Positions 1-9,315 of a stretch of DNA of 47,436 bases are shown in pieces; the first letter of the stretch is position 1, and every line of letters begins with the position of its first letter. The stretch is taken from positions 286-47,721 of the forward strand of contig DJVJ01000015.1 in assembly GCA_002441135.1 (NCBI GenBank), written 5' to 3'. The notes beneath the pieces are model-generated. The model was given only the letters and a program-made list of their open reading frames with translations. It had not been told where the DNA came from and did no database searches. Made by a program: the position numbers and the translations under genes. The stretch is from Caryophanales bacterium UBA6259 (lineage in GTDB: Bacteria > Bacillota > Bacilli > Tepidibacillales > Tepidibacillaceae).

Positions 1-20
1 AACCGCTTGACCAACGGGCC
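1..20 (-). tRNA. tRNA-Glu, 5' part only
   Basis: Read on the minus strand, these 20 bases are the 5' acceptor and D-arm of a tRNA (GGCCCGTTGGTCAAGCGGTT), which matches the start of Bacillus tRNA-Glu(UUC). The anticodon lies outside the window, so the identity rests on the D-arm alone. Confidence 0.75.
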
Positions 21-27
21 ATAATAC

Positions 28-118
28 TGGCGGAGAGAGAGGGATTCGAACCCTCGCTGGGCGTTAGCCCACTAACGGTTTAGCAAACCGTCCTCTTCGG
101 CCTCTTGAGTACCTCTCC
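28..118 (-). tRNA. tRNA-Ser (GCU anticodon)
   Basis: A 91-nt class II tRNA with encoded CCA (tgg at 28-30). The acceptor 5' strand GGAGAGG pairs with the 3' strand. The anticodon loop reads TTGCTAA, giving GCU for AGC/AGU serine codons, and the long variable arm is typical of Ser tRNA. It sits 7 nt downstream of the Glu tRNA start, in a tRNA operon. Confidence 0.95.
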
Positions 119-121
119 AGC

Positions 122-197
122 TGGCTCCTCGTGCAGGACTCGAACCTGCGACAACTCGGTTAACAGCCGAGTGCTCTACCAACTGAGCTAACGAGGA
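122..197 (-). tRNA. tRNA-Asn (GUU anticodon)
   Basis: A 76-nt cloverleaf with encoded CCA. The acceptor TCCTCGT pairs with ACGAGGA, and the anticodon loop CTGTTAA gives GUU (Asn). It is the first complete tRNA upstream of the Ser tRNA, 3 nt away, so the two are co-transcribed. Confidence 0.96.
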
Positions 198-324
198 ATA
201 TCTTTTTCTTTGTTAAGAAGTATCGCAACAGCGACTTTTATAATATATCATACATAAAATAGCTTGTCAACGTTTTTGCTTAACTTTTTATTTAAGTTTT
301 ATTTAAGTTTTATACAACTTTAAT

Positions 325-774
325 TTAACCTTTTATTTGCAAAGGTCCATGACATTTTCCACAGCGATACTTTGCTGGATTTACTTTGCGTTTTCTATTA
401 TACACAAATCCGCAGCGTTTGCAAACAATTTGATAATGATTAAAATTTTCCTTTTTTATTTCTAATGGCTTAGCATATCTAAAACCCTTTGTTAATGCTA
501 AGCATTCTCTAAAATCTCGATCCTTATGCTTGTATCCTTTGTTTTCAATATGAAGGTGGTAATGGCATAACTCATGCTTAATGATACCAACGAGTTCTTC
601 TAAACCATGTTTTTCAGTTACTTTTACATTAAATTCTAGGTTATGCGACTTTAATAAATATCTGCCTGCTGTTGTCCGAAGTCGCTTATTAAAGATTGCC
701 AAGTGCATAAAAGGCTTTTGAAAATACTCTAAAGATATAGTTTCCACTAATCGCTGTAATTCTTGTTCGGTCAT
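325..774 (-). CDS. SprT-like zinc metalloprotein (YdcK family)
   Basis: A 149-residue cytoplasmic protein of the SprT-like family. The metal-binding motif HELCH (HExxH type) is at about residues 67-71, and a C-terminal zinc ribbon has two CxxC pairs (CKRC, CGKC) at about residues 118-141. Length and architecture match the Bacillus YdcK protein, which also sits beside cmpA and tex. The family is related to the SPRTN/Spartan protease domain, but the bacterial substrate is unknown. An A/T-rich stretch separates it from the downstream tRNAs. Confidence 0.88.
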   Translation of the reverse strand: MTEQELQRLVETISLEYFQKPFMHLAIFNKRLRTTAGRYLLKSHNLEFNVKVTEKHGLEELVGIIKHELCHYHLHIENKGYKHKDRDFRECLALTKGFRYAKPLEIKKENFNHYQIVCKRCGFVYNRKRKVNPAKYRCGKCHGPLQIKG

Positions 775-862
775 TTAATATCACCTTTTAGTTCTTTAGG
801 CTAGAACCCCTTTTTTGTCCAAAACATATATTGTTATATATGTATAAAAGGGGGCTTATGAG

Positions 863-970
863 ATGCCAGAATGGTTACAAAGACAATTTTTCCAAGCCTT
901 TTATAATAAAGATAAATATCGAATTAAATTGTTAAATGATTTTTGGTTTTCATATAAGCGACCCTTATAA
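863..970 (+). CDS. cmpA: CmpA-like cortex morphogenetic peptide (35 aa)
   Basis: A 35-codon plus-strand gene begins ATG at 863, behind the ribosome site AAAGGGGGC. Its product starts MPEWLQRQFFQAFYNKDKY and ends FWFSYKRPL. This closely follows the pattern of B. subtilis CmpA (MPxWL, aromatic/basic core, IKLLN, aromatic-rich end). CmpA is a small protein made in the mother cell that delays cortex assembly and helps remove defective sporulating cells by targeting SpoIVA for ClpXP. As in Bacillus, it lies between the SprT-like gene and the tex region. The hairpin over its stop codon probably ends its transcript. Confidence 0.85.
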   Translation: MPEWLQRQFFQAFYNKDKYRIKLLNDFWFSYKRPL

Positions 971-978
971 AGGGTCGC
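958..978 (+). terminator. hairpin over the cmpA stop codon
   Basis: Perfect 9-bp arms (gcgaccctt / aagggtcgc) around a 3-nt loop, overlapping the TAA of cmpA and followed by ATTTATATT. The U-tract is poor, so this is a moderate terminator. It also lies just beyond the stop of the convergent chemotaxis gene and could block read-through both ways. Confidence 0.6.
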
Positions 979-985
979 ATTTATA

Positions 986-3220
986 TTATACTTTAAATAT
1001 CTCTACTGATTCCTGTAATTCTTTGGCCATTTTCAATAAATAATCTGCATTATCTACAACCTGTTCCATTATTGCTGCAGACTCTTCAGAAGAAGCAGCT
1101 ACTTCCTCTGCACCTGAGGAGGTTTCCATGGAAACCTGAGAAGATTCTTTTGCTTGATCATGAATATTTTCTGTTACCTCTTTTTGTTGTTGAATTAAAT
1201 AAATGATTGAGGACATGGACTCCATTACCTGATTCATGGCGACCTCTATATTGCGAAAGGCTTCCTTAGATTCAGATGTTTTTTTACTTTCATCTGAAAC
1301 CATTTGAACACTCTCTTCCATTTTTACAACCACAACTTCAATTGCTCTACGGACAGCACCTATAATTTCTCTAATTTTTTCGGAAGACTGTGTACTTTGT
1401 TCTGCTAATTGTCTTATTTCATTCGCTACAACCGCAAAACCTCTTCCATGCTCCCCTGCTCTTGCTGCTTCAATAGCTGCATTGAGAGCCAATAGATTTG
1501 TTTTCTTAGCAATTTCATTCGATGCTACCGTTATTTCCCCAATGGTTTTGGTGTAATCCTGTAGTTGTTTGACATTCTGAGCACTATCCATTGTTGTATT
1601 AGCTAAAGTTTCCATCCCCATAATCAGATTTTCCAATACCTGATCGCTGGTTCTTATTGTCTTTTGAGTGATTTCTGCCTGCTTTGATACCTCATTTGCT
1701 CTTGTAGTAATAGTAGATACCATTTGATGAAGCTGTTCTACTCCGTCTTCTGTTTTATAGCTTAATGTTGATTGATGTTCGGCTCCCTTAGCAATCTCTT
1801 GAATCGTAATTGCCACTTGATTAGCACCTTCAGATACTTCCTTGGCAACATGCGATAGTTCATTTGCTCTTTGACTTGTCTCATCCGAAGAATCTTTCAC
1901 CTTTTGCACAATTACTCTTAGACCTTCAACCATCTGATCAAAGCTTTCAGCTAAAATTCCAATCTCATCTTTACGCTTAATATTCGTCTTTTTGGTTAAA
2001 TCCCCCTGAGAAATCTCTTGAGTAACAAGCATCAGATCACTCATTGGTTTACTAATATTTCTTCGGATGAATATAATCGATAAAACAGATAACAAGATAC
2101 TTCCGAAGAAAATTACGATGATTATTACATTTTTCATGATAGATACATCTGCTAACGCTTCATTTTTATTAGTCTGTAAGAATAAACTCCATTGATATGC
2201 CGAATCATATGCGTATGCCACTACTTGTGATTCACCATACTGATCATCAAAAACACCTGTATTTGAAATAACTTTCTCTTCCGTATCCAGCTGTTCAATG
2301 GTTTTATTCATATCAGAAACAGCTTCATGTTGACTAATCTCTTCTTTTGTAACTGCTTCTAATGTAACCTTTTCCCTTTTTTCCTCTGTCCATAGTTTCT
2401 CTAATAACTTTTGATTAGAAGTAGAAACCAAACTTCCTTCATGGTTAAGCATCAATAACAGCGTTGACTTCTCTTCAAGATTTGCTTCTGCTTGCTTATT
2501 ATTGCCATTCACAGTTTTATTTTCATTTACTGAACTAATCATTAAATCCGGACTAATTCTTGTAACTAATACCCCTTTAGCTACCCCTGTTCCATCTTTA
2601 ACAAGAATCGCTATATCGATATAATATTTTCCAGTAAGTCGTGAATCAGGAAGTATTGGACTAACATATATCTCTTTCTTTAATGTTTCTGTAAAAACTG
2701 GATCAGTGGAACGATTAAAGTATTTACTTCCATCAATTCCTGTTTTAACAATTTCTTGTCCAGATGGATTAATAAAACTCAAACGATTATACTTTGGATT
2801 CTTAGATGCTACTTCTGTAAATAAAAAACGAATTTCATTTTCTGATTCTAATTGAGCAATAGACTTACCTAAAATGCCCATTCCCGTAATCGTATCTTCA
2901 ACATACAAACGAATATTTTTTAGATGGCTTTTTACAGTAACCTCTGACTGATTACCAATCGTCTCTGTAACTACACTTGCAGTATAAGGAACAATAATCA
3001 AGCCGATAACTAACCCCATTATAAGCATACTGGTTAGTAAAAAGACGCCTAACTTAAACCCAATACTATATTTTGAAGTAGTTACAAGTTCAGTTAATTG
3101 GCCCATTTGAGCTTTATTAAGATGTTTTTTGATAAAAGTAATCGCATTTTTTGATAAGTGACGAGCTTTTTGTTGTAATCCATGATGTGAAAATTTAATC
3201 TCTTTCCCCCTTATCTTCAT
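986..3220 (-). CDS. methyl-accepting chemotaxis protein
   Basis: A transmembrane chemoreceptor of about 744 residues. It has a basic N-terminal tail, a first membrane segment near residues 50-75, and a roughly 280-residue extracellular sensor region, probably double-Cache. The second membrane segment is near 365-385 and is followed by a HAMP domain. A long coiled-coil signalling domain carries the conserved hairpin tip (NLLALNAAIEAARAGEHGRG). It should bind CheA/CheW at the pole, but no other chemotaxis gene is in the window. I place the start at the ATG of 3220, behind GGGGTGA; a GTG nine bases upstream is the alternative. It is convergent with cmpA. The ligand cannot be predicted. Confidence 0.93.
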   Translation of the reverse strand: MKIRGKEIKFSHHGLQQKARHLSKNAITFIKKHLNKAQMGQLTELVTTSKYSIGFKLGVFLLTSMLIMGLVIGLIIVPYTASVVTETIGNQSEVTVKSHLKNIRLYVEDTITGMGILGKSIAQLESENEIRFLFTEVASKNPKYNRLSFINPSGQEIVKTGIDGSKYFNRSTDPVFTETLKKEIYVSPILPDSRLTGKYYIDIAILVKDGTGVAKGVLVTRISPDLMISSVNENKTVNGNNKQAEANLEEKSTLLLMLNHEGSLVSTSNQKLLEKLWTEEKREKVTLEAVTKEEISQHEAVSDMNKTIEQLDTEEKVISNTGVFDDQYGESQVVAYAYDSAYQWSLFLQTNKNEALADVSIMKNVIIIVIFFGSILLSVLSIIFIRRNISKPMSDLMLVTQEISQGDLTKKTNIKRKDEIGILAESFDQMVEGLRVIVQKVKDSSDETSQRANELSHVAKEVSEGANQVAITIQEIAKGAEHQSTLSYKTEDGVEQLHQMVSTITTRANEVSKQAEITQKTIRTSDQVLENLIMGMETLANTTMDSAQNVKQLQDYTKTIGEITVASNEIAKKTNLLALNAAIEAARAGEHGRGFAVVANEIRQLAEQSTQSSEKIREIIGAVRRAIEVVVVKMEESVQMVSDESKKTSESKEAFRNIEVAMNQVMESMSSIIYLIQQQKEVTENIHDQAKESSQVSMETSSGAEEVAASSEESAAIMEQVVDNADYLLKMAKELQESVEIFKV

Positions 3221-3246
3221 TCCACTCACCCCATTTTAGTAATTTT

Positions 3247-5388
3247 TTATTTCATAGTTAGACTTATTCTGTTTTTCTTAACATCGATATCTAACACCTT
3301 TACATTCACAATATCTCCAACAGAAACAACATCTAATGGATGCTTTATATATTGATTACTTAACTGAGAAATATGTACTAAGCCATCAACCTTTACGCCA
3401 ATATCAATAAAGGCTCCAAAATCTACAATATTTCTTACTGTCCCTTGTAGATCCATACCTACTTTTAAATCTTCAATTTTTAAAACATCTTGGAATAAAA
3501 TAGGCTTTGGCATTTCATCTCTAGGATCCCTTACTGGCCTTATTAAACTCTGAACTATATCTGTCAACGTAGGCAACCCTAACTCTAGCTCATGACTGGC
3601 TTTACCCAAATCTAACGCATCCAAAGCATTTTTAACTTCTTCAATTTGCTCTAATGAAATTGATAACATCTCTAACAACTGATAGGTTGCTGGATAGCTT
3701 TCAGGATGAATCGATGTTTTATCTAAAGGATTTTCCCCGTCCAAACGTAAAAATCCAATGGCCTGTAGATATGTTTTATCCCCAAAGCGCGGCACTTGCT
3801 TAAGTTCTTCTCTGTTCTTAAACTTACCCTTTGTCTCTCTGTAGCTCACAATATTTTTAGCAACCGTTTTATTCATACCTGCAATATATTGAAGCAAAGA
3901 GACAGAAGCCGTATTTACATCTACTCCCACATAGTTTACCACTGATTCAACAACCTGTTTTAAACTATCCTCAAGCTTCTTTTGTGATACGTCATGCTGA
4001 TACTGCCCAACACCAATTGCTTTTGGGTCAATCTTTACCAATTCTGCCAATGGATCCTGTAATCTTCTAGCAATAGAAATCGCAGAGCGTTCTGCCACAT
4101 CTAATGATGGGAACTCTTCTCTAGCTATAGGAGAAGCGGAATAGACACTAGCACCTGCCTCACTGATAATGATATAGAAAAGCTCTTCCTCTATTTCTTT
4201 AATCACATCAGCAACAAATTGTTCTGTTTCTCTTGAGGCAGTTCCATTTCCGATAGTTATAATCTCAATTTGATGCTTTTTCACCAGTTCTTTAATCACT
4301 TTTTTCGATTCTTCTATCTTATTCTGTGGTGGAGTAGGATAGATGACCATTATTTCTAATACTTTTCCCGTTGGGTCAATAACTGCCAGCTTACATCCTG
4401 TTCTATATGCTGGATCCACTCCAAGAATCGTTTTGTTTTTCACTGGAGGTTGTAACAACAATTGTCTTAAATTAGCGGAAAAAATATGTATTGCCTGTTC
4501 CTCGGCCTTCTCTGTTAATATGTTTCTAATTTCTCTTTCAATAGATGGGGCAATTAATCGCTTATAACTGTCTTCAAGGGCTTCTAAAAGTACCTCTGGT
4601 ATAGATCTAAATATAGAAAAAGGAGAAAATACCTCTTGTATCTTCTGATGGAAATGTTGTTCATCAATTTGAATCTTAACCTTTAAAAACTCTTCCTTTT
4701 CTCCTCTATTGATTGCCAAAATACGATGATGTCTTATCGTTTTGATAGACTCATTGTAATCGTAGTACATTTCATAAACACTTTCTACTTCTTTGTCCTT
4801 AGCCTGAACTAATAATTGGCCTAGCTTAAGCGTCTCTGTTCTCACTACCTGCCTTACTCTAGCATCATCCGATATCATCTCTGCTATAATATCCTTGGCA
4901 CCTTGTATAACATCTTCTATTGTTAATAAGTCCAAATCAGGATTAATATATTGAGCTGCATGTGCCTCTAGATTACCAACCTCATTTGGATTGAATAAAA
5001 GCTCTGCTAACGGTTCTAAACCTTTTTCCTTTGCAATACTTGCCCTTGTTCTTCTCTTTTGGCGATAAGGACGATATAAGTCCTCTATCTGCTGTAATGT
5101 TTCAGCTATCTCAATTGCTTTTTTCAACTCGTCCGTTAGTTTGTTTTGCTCGTCAATTAAGCGAATAACTTCTTCTTTTCTTTGCTGTAAACTACGTAAA
5201 TAATTTAAACGTTCTGAAATATTCCATAAGACCACTTCATCTAATTGGCCAGTCATTTCTTTACGGTATCTGGCTATAAATGGAATGGTATTTCCATCAT
5301 CTAATAATTCGATAACCTTTTTTATTTGAGTTTCTGATAATTTAATCTCTTTCGCCATCTGTGTCAGGATAAACTGTTCTGCGTTCAT
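3247..5388 (-). CDS. tex: Tex family RNA-binding transcription accessory protein
   Basis: A 713-residue full-length Tex/YdcI protein. It has an N-terminal helical region, a YqgF-like RNase H fold in the middle (near ILGVDPAYRTGCKLAVID, about residue 322), helix-hairpin-helix repeats, and a C-terminal S1 RNA-binding domain (about residues 640-713, ending in KKNRISLTMK). Tex proteins bind nucleic acid and influence transcription; the bacterial role is not fully defined. The ATG at 5388 follows GGAGGT. A palindrome (CGATAATTATCG) lies in the upstream gap. As in Bacillus, the gene is just downstream of the EndoA toxin gene but separated from it by a terminator. Confidence 0.95.
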   Translation of the reverse strand: MNAEQFILTQMAKEIKLSETQIKKVIELLDDGNTIPFIARYRKEMTGQLDEVVLWNISERLNYLRSLQQRKEEVIRLIDEQNKLTDELKKAIEIAETLQQIEDLYRPYRQKRRTRASIAKEKGLEPLAELLFNPNEVGNLEAHAAQYINPDLDLLTIEDVIQGAKDIIAEMISDDARVRQVVRTETLKLGQLLVQAKDKEVESVYEMYYDYNESIKTIRHHRILAINRGEKEEFLKVKIQIDEQHFHQKIQEVFSPFSIFRSIPEVLLEALEDSYKRLIAPSIEREIRNILTEKAEEQAIHIFSANLRQLLLQPPVKNKTILGVDPAYRTGCKLAVIDPTGKVLEIMVIYPTPPQNKIEESKKVIKELVKKHQIEIITIGNGTASRETEQFVADVIKEIEEELFYIIISEAGASVYSASPIAREEFPSLDVAERSAISIARRLQDPLAELVKIDPKAIGVGQYQHDVSQKKLEDSLKQVVESVVNYVGVDVNTASVSLLQYIAGMNKTVAKNIVSYRETKGKFKNREELKQVPRFGDKTYLQAIGFLRLDGENPLDKTSIHPESYPATYQLLEMLSISLEQIEEVKNALDALDLGKASHELELGLPTLTDIVQSLIRPVRDPRDEMPKPILFQDVLKIEDLKVGMDLQGTVRNIVDFGAFIDIGVKVDGLVHISQLSNQYIKHPLDVVSVGDIVNVKVLDIDVKKNRISLTMK

Positions 5389-5521
5389 GAATACCTCCGA
5401 AATCTTGATTTTAATTTAAATTCGATAATTATCGTCAATTTCCTGCAAAATTCTTACTATTTATGTTTTTTTTATAATACTTTATTCCTTTAAAGTACTT
5501 GAGCTTTTTTAAGGTACAAAA

Positions 5522-5544
5522 AAAGAGGGCATTATACCCTCTTT
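5522..5544 (-). terminator. terminator after ndoA
   Basis: An 8-bp stem (aaagaggg / ccctcttt) with a 7-nt loop. On the minus strand it is followed by TTTTTTTG, and it starts 3 nt after the ndoA stop. A canonical intrinsic terminator. Confidence 0.88.
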
Positions 5545-5547
5545 ATG

Positions 5548-5898
5548 CTAAAAATCTATTAATCCAAGGCTTATTAGCAACGCCTCATTTACTTTTGTCA
5601 TCATTTCTTGATCTAGGTGTGTAATTTTATCTGTTAAACGTTGCTTATCAATGGTCCTAATTTGCTCTAAAAGAATTACAGAGTCCCGATCTAAACCATA
5701 TGCTTTTGCTTTGATTTCCACATGAGTCGGCAATTTTGCTTTTTCAATTTGAGCAGTTATAGCAGATATAATCACGGTAGGACTAAACCGATTCCCAATA
5801 TCATTTTGGATGATTAGAACCGGACGAACACCCCCTTGCTCTGAGCCAACAACAGGGGATAAATCCGCAAAAAAGATATCACCACGTTTTACAATCAA
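5548..5898 (-). CDS. ndoA: EndoA/MazF family mRNA interferase toxin
   Basis: A 116-residue toxin nearly colinear with B. subtilis EndoA over its whole length (IVKRGDIFFADLSPVVGSEQ, then the conserved ITHLDQEMMTKVNEALLISL). Members cleave single-stranded mRNA at UACAU-type sites and are neutralised by the cognate antitoxin. The start codon is TTG (5898), as in Bacillus homologues, 3 nt after the antitoxin stop, so translation is probably coupled. The terminator directly downstream closes the unit. Confidence 0.96.
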   Translation of the reverse strand: MIVKRGDIFFADLSPVVGSEQGGVRPVLIIQNDIGNRFSPTVIISAITAQIEKAKLPTHVEIKAKAYGLDRDSVILLEQIRTIDKQRLTDKITHLDQEMMTKVNEALLISLGLIDF

Positions 5899-5901
5899 AT
5901 T

Positions 5902-6174
5902 TTACACCCCGCTTACTAAGCGGTCTAAAGCTGAATCAGCTTCTTCTTCTAGTAAAAAAGACTCTGAAGCAAGATCTAAGTTTATATTGGCCATTTCCAT
6001 ATAGCCCTTTTGCATACTTTCACGTATTTGTCTTTTTTGTCTTTCCTTCAAATATAGCTTCATTGCTTCTCGAATTAATTCACTTCGATTGGAATTTTCC
6101 CTTTCTACAACTCCATCTACTTCTTGGAGAAGATTTTGAGGTAAGCTGATCATAATTCGTTTGGTATTGGACAC
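5902..6174 (-). CDS. ndoAI: EndoAI antitoxin, ribbon-helix-helix
   Basis: A 90-residue protein with an N-terminal ribbon-helix-helix DNA-binding fold (KRIMISLPQNLLQEVDGVVE, about residues 5-45) and an acidic C-terminal tail that would wrap the toxin. It starts with GTG at 6174 behind GGGGGTGT. It is the antitoxin partner of the adjacent EndoA and probably autoregulates the pair. In Bacillus the pair follows alr directly; here an NhaC gene lies between them. Confidence 0.93.
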   Translation of the reverse strand: MSNTKRIMISLPQNLLQEVDGVVERENSNRSELIREAMKLYLKERQKRQIRESMQKGYMEMANINLDLASESFLLEEEADSALDRLVSGV

Positions 6175-6306
6175 TAACTTACACCCCCAAAAAATCTAAG
6201 CCTTTATGCGACAATATTCTTCAATAATAACATTATGTCGAATTACTTGTAAATTTATACTATTTCTTAAGTTATAAATATCTACATTAATCTTTATTAT
6301 ACATGA

Positions 6307-7707
6307 TTATTCGACTTTTTCAGCTAATTTCCTGCTTAATTTTTTTTCCTTTTTAAGGTAACTATACTTAAACTGGTAAAAACTATAAATTGGAAGAATA
6401 AATAATAAGACTGCAAAGGGTAAATAATCGACCACTTCGACATTTAATGCAATCGCTAAAAGTAACGCATTTAAATTCCAGGGAATTAGTCCCGCTACAA
6501 CCATTCCTGAATCGGCAATAGACTTGTATAACAGTCCATTTCCTAAATTATAATTTTTATAAAAAGAACTTAAGGTCTTACCTGGTACCATAATCCCAAT
6601 TACCTGTGTCGAAGATAAAGCAGCAGAAAAAATACTAATCACCATTGTCTTCTTTACAAGGCTTACTGGACCATTAATACCACTTGTTAATTTACGCAAA
6701 ACCGTTGCAAGCATACCTGTTGATTCTAACATACCGTAAAAGGCCCCTGCAACCACTATAAGGACAATTTGATGAAGCATATTCCATCCCCCACCATAAA
6801 CCTTGCCTGTTGGATGTTGATAACCGAAAATACCCTCTATAAGGATAGAGAACAAATCCTTGTCTTGAAATATATATGCTAAAATAATTCCAATTAAAAT
6901 ACCGATTGTTAAATTTATTTTGGTTGGCACTTTAAAAAAAGCAAAAATAAGAATGCTTATTGGAGGCAGCAATAACCACAAGGGTATTTGGCCATATAAA
7001 TTTTTTAGGCTATTCATAGCTTCTTCAACCTTTACGTTTGCCCCTTGTCCTAATTGCACCCAATACAAATCAATAAAAAAATAAATAATTGCACTTATCA
7101 GTATTACAGGCAACAATGTCTTTATTAATCGGGAAACCTCATCATAATAATTGGCTCCAGTTACTAAAGCATTTATTTGTGCTGCAGAGGATAATGGACT
7201 TGTTCGGTCACCCACAAAGGCACCAGAAACAAGTGCACCTGCAACTAAGCCGGTGTCAATGCTTAAGCTATGGGCAATCCCCATAAAGGCGACACCAACT
7301 GTACTCATTGTACCTACAGAAGTCCCAAGGAGCATAGAAATCATTGAACTCACTAAAAAACTGATGACTACAAGATACTTAGGATTAACAATCGCTAAAC
7401 CATAATAAACAAGCGCATCAATCGTTCCGCTACTTGACCAAATAGCTATTAGAACACCAATTAATACTAAAATAGAAATAATTGCAGCTATCGAATGAAT
7501 CCCTTGATAGGTAGCCTTCAAAAGCTCCTTAACACTTCTATGGTAGATAAATGCAATAAAAAAGCTAAAAAAATAGCCCATTAATAATGGGAGATATAGA
7601 GGTGAATCTAAATAAAAAACAGTCATAATCAATAAAAATACGGTTAGAGCAATTGGTATAATAACCATTAGAAGCGGAATTTCTCTACTGCTATTCTTAT
7701 GATTCAT
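6307..7707 (-). CDS. nhaC: NhaC family Na+/H+ antiporter
   Basis: A 466-residue integral membrane protein with about 11-12 hydrophobic segments. Near residues 160-185 it carries the signature region GALVSGAFVGDRTSPLSS, typical of NhaC antiporters, and near residues 330-345 a segment GAFYGMLESTGM. It would exchange cytoplasmic Na+ for H+, or an organic acid pair as in malate/lactate variants. Its start overlaps the end of alr by 11 bp, so the two are co-transcribed. Substrate specificity cannot be told from sequence alone. Confidence 0.88.
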   Translation of the reverse strand: MNHKNSSREIPLLMVIIPIALTVFLLIMTVFYLDSPLYLPLLMGYFFSFFIAFIYHRSVKELLKATYQGIHSIAAIISILVLIGVLIAIWSSSGTIDALVYYGLAIVNPKYLVVISFLVSSMISMLLGTSVGTMSTVGVAFMGIAHSLSIDTGLVAGALVSGAFVGDRTSPLSSAAQINALVTGANYYDEVSRLIKTLLPVILISAIIYFFIDLYWVQLGQGANVKVEEAMNSLKNLYGQIPLWLLLPPISILIFAFFKVPTKINLTIGILIGIILAYIFQDKDLFSILIEGIFGYQHPTGKVYGGGWNMLHQIVLIVVAGAFYGMLESTGMLATVLRKLTSGINGPVSLVKKTMVISIFSAALSSTQVIGIMVPGKTLSSFYKNYNLGNGLLYKSIADSGMVVAGLIPWNLNALLLAIALNVEVVDYLPFAVLLFILPIYSFYQFKYSYLKKEKKLSRKLAEKVE

Positions 7708-8881
7708 TCATCTCACCTTTTAATAAGCTATTTGTAATTGAAACGATCTTCCCGTTTGTTATATATACTCTAGGAATCCTTCTTCCAATGAGTGTGATTA
7801 GCTCATAATTTATGGTATTCAATAATTGCGCTATATCATCAACAGAGATAATTTGTTCCCCCTGCTTTCCGATGATAACCACTTCGCTACCAACTTCAAC
7901 TCCATCAATGTCTGTAACATCAATCATCATTTGATCCATGCATATTCTCCCGATAATTGGTGCTTTCTCTCCTTTTACTAATACAAAGCCCTTATTAGAT
8001 AATCCTCTTGAGATACCATCAGCATAGCCAATAGGTAAAGTGGCCACCCAGGTTTCCCTTTGAGCAATAAAAGTAGCTCCATAGCTTACCGATTGTCCTT
8101 GATTTATCTTCTTAAGATGACTTACTTTTGTTTTCAAGCTTAAAACTGGTATCAAATCTTCTTTAGTGATATTCACCTCACTAGAGGGACTAAGTCCATA
8201 TAATCCTATACCTAGTCTTGCCATCGTTTGTGTTAATTCAGGTAAGTCAATCATTGCAGCACTATTAGATAAATGAACATAAGGAATCAAAAAGCTTTGT
8301 CCCACTTCTTGCATTACTGTTGTAAATTTTTCAAATTGACCCCAAGTAAAATTTTTATCCTTTTCATCTGCTTTTGCAAAATGAGTGAAAATCCCTTCAA
8401 TTTCTATCCATTTCAAAGTCATAGCAAAATGCAAAAAAGCTTCTACTTCTTCAGGAGCCAACCCAATTCGCCCCATCCCTGTATCCACTTTAATATGAAC
8501 CTTCAATTTTCGTTTAAGCTTTTTCCCAAAATTATTTATTTGATCTAAGATAGCAGTAGAAAATACGGTAATTGTGAGGGCATGTAAAATCGCAGCCTCA
8601 ATTGCTTCTGGAGAAGTATAACCAAGTATAAGAATAGGAGTTTTTATCCCAGCATTTCTAAGTTCTATTCCTTCTCCGACACAAGAAACTGCAAAGTAAG
8701 GCACCTCAAGGGACTCTAAATGCTTGGCAATAGGAATTGAGCCATGCCCATAAGCATTAGCTTTTATAACGGCCATAATTTTCACTTTATCCTGTAATCT
8801 TTTTTGGAAAAAACGAAGATTATGAGTAATCGCGTCTAAATCAATTTCTGCATATGTTTGTCGGTAGATAGGGGCATTCAT
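7697..8881 (-). CDS. alr: alanine racemase
   Basis: A 394-residue PLP enzyme that interconverts L- and D-alanine for peptidoglycan. The N-terminal TIM barrel carries the PLP lysine in AVIKANAYGHG (about residues 38-48). The C-terminal beta domain carries the catalytic tyrosine region (VSYGATFIAQ, about residue 270) and the motif GRICMDQMMIDVT (about residues 315-327). Length is normal. It stands in the conserved Bacillus position upstream of ndoAI and overlaps nhaC. Confidence 0.97.
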   Translation of the reverse strand: MNAPIYRQTYAEIDLDAITHNLRFFQKRLQDKVKIMAVIKANAYGHGSIPIAKHLESLEVPYFAVSCVGEGIELRNAGIKTPILILGYTSPEAIEAAILHALTITVFSTAILDQINNFGKKLKRKLKVHIKVDTGMGRIGLAPEEVEAFLHFAMTLKWIEIEGIFTHFAKADEKDKNFTWGQFEKFTTVMQEVGQSFLIPYVHLSNSAAMIDLPELTQTMARLGIGLYGLSPSSEVNITKEDLIPVLSLKTKVSHLKKINQGQSVSYGATFIAQRETWVATLPIGYADGISRGLSNKGFVLVKGEKAPIIGRICMDQMMIDVTDIDGVEVGSEVVIIGKQGEQIISVDDIAQLLNTINYELITLIGRRIPRVYITNGKIVSITNSLLKGEMNES

Positions 8882-8892
8882 TCTGCTTACAC

Positions 8893-9315
8893 CTACTTTT
8901 TCTTATTTGCCTTTTTAATTAATAGAAGCTGATGATCCAACTGTTCTAAAAAGGAATTAGAAACAGCAACAATTCTTTTCTCTCCTTTAATATAATAGAA
9001 ATAACGCAAATCATACGTTTTTTCCATTAAAACAAGTGGAATTCTTTCCTCTTTTTTAAACGTTTTTATAATTAACTCTGTTTCTGTTAAAAGATATTCA
9101 GGCTGGTATAGTAACTTATATATCAATGGAGAAATGCTTACAGAAATAATCGCTGATATCACAGCAGCTAACTTGAAAAAAGTGGTATACCCATAACTTG
9201 CATACATAAAAAAGACTAAAATTACAAACAACAATGTTTCAAACAATCGAACTTTAGAACTCTTGCGAAAAAAAAGCGTTCCATATGTGGGCATTTCTTG
9301 TTGGATGATATTCAA
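8893..9315 (-). CDS. small membrane protein of unknown function
   Basis: A 140-residue protein not recognised by name. It has two adjacent hydrophobic segments (about residues 25-70) followed by a beta-rich region of about 65 residues that resembles a bacterial PH-like (YcxB/YyaB-type) domain. The end is Lys-rich. The start is TTG at 9315 behind AAGGTGAAA; a later in-frame ATG lacks a ribosome site. It lies 12 bp upstream of alr in the same orientation, so it is probably co-expressed with cell-wall precursor synthesis. No function is assigned. Confidence 0.7.
   Translation of the reverse strand: MNIIQQEMPTYGTLFFRKSSKVRLFETLLFVILVFFMYASYGYTTFFKLAAVISAIISVSISPLIYKLLYQPEYLLTETELIIKTFKKEERIPLVLMEKTYDLRYFYYIKGEKRIVAVSNSFLEQLDHQLLLIKKANKKK

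Noticed and set aside
4343..4567. Plus-strand open frame inside tex
   Set aside because: It lies wholly within the well-supported Tex frame, has no ribosome site, and codes for no recognisable domain.
7089..7405. Two plus-strand frames inside nhaC
   Set aside because: Antisense shadows of a long membrane-protein frame, without ribosome sites.
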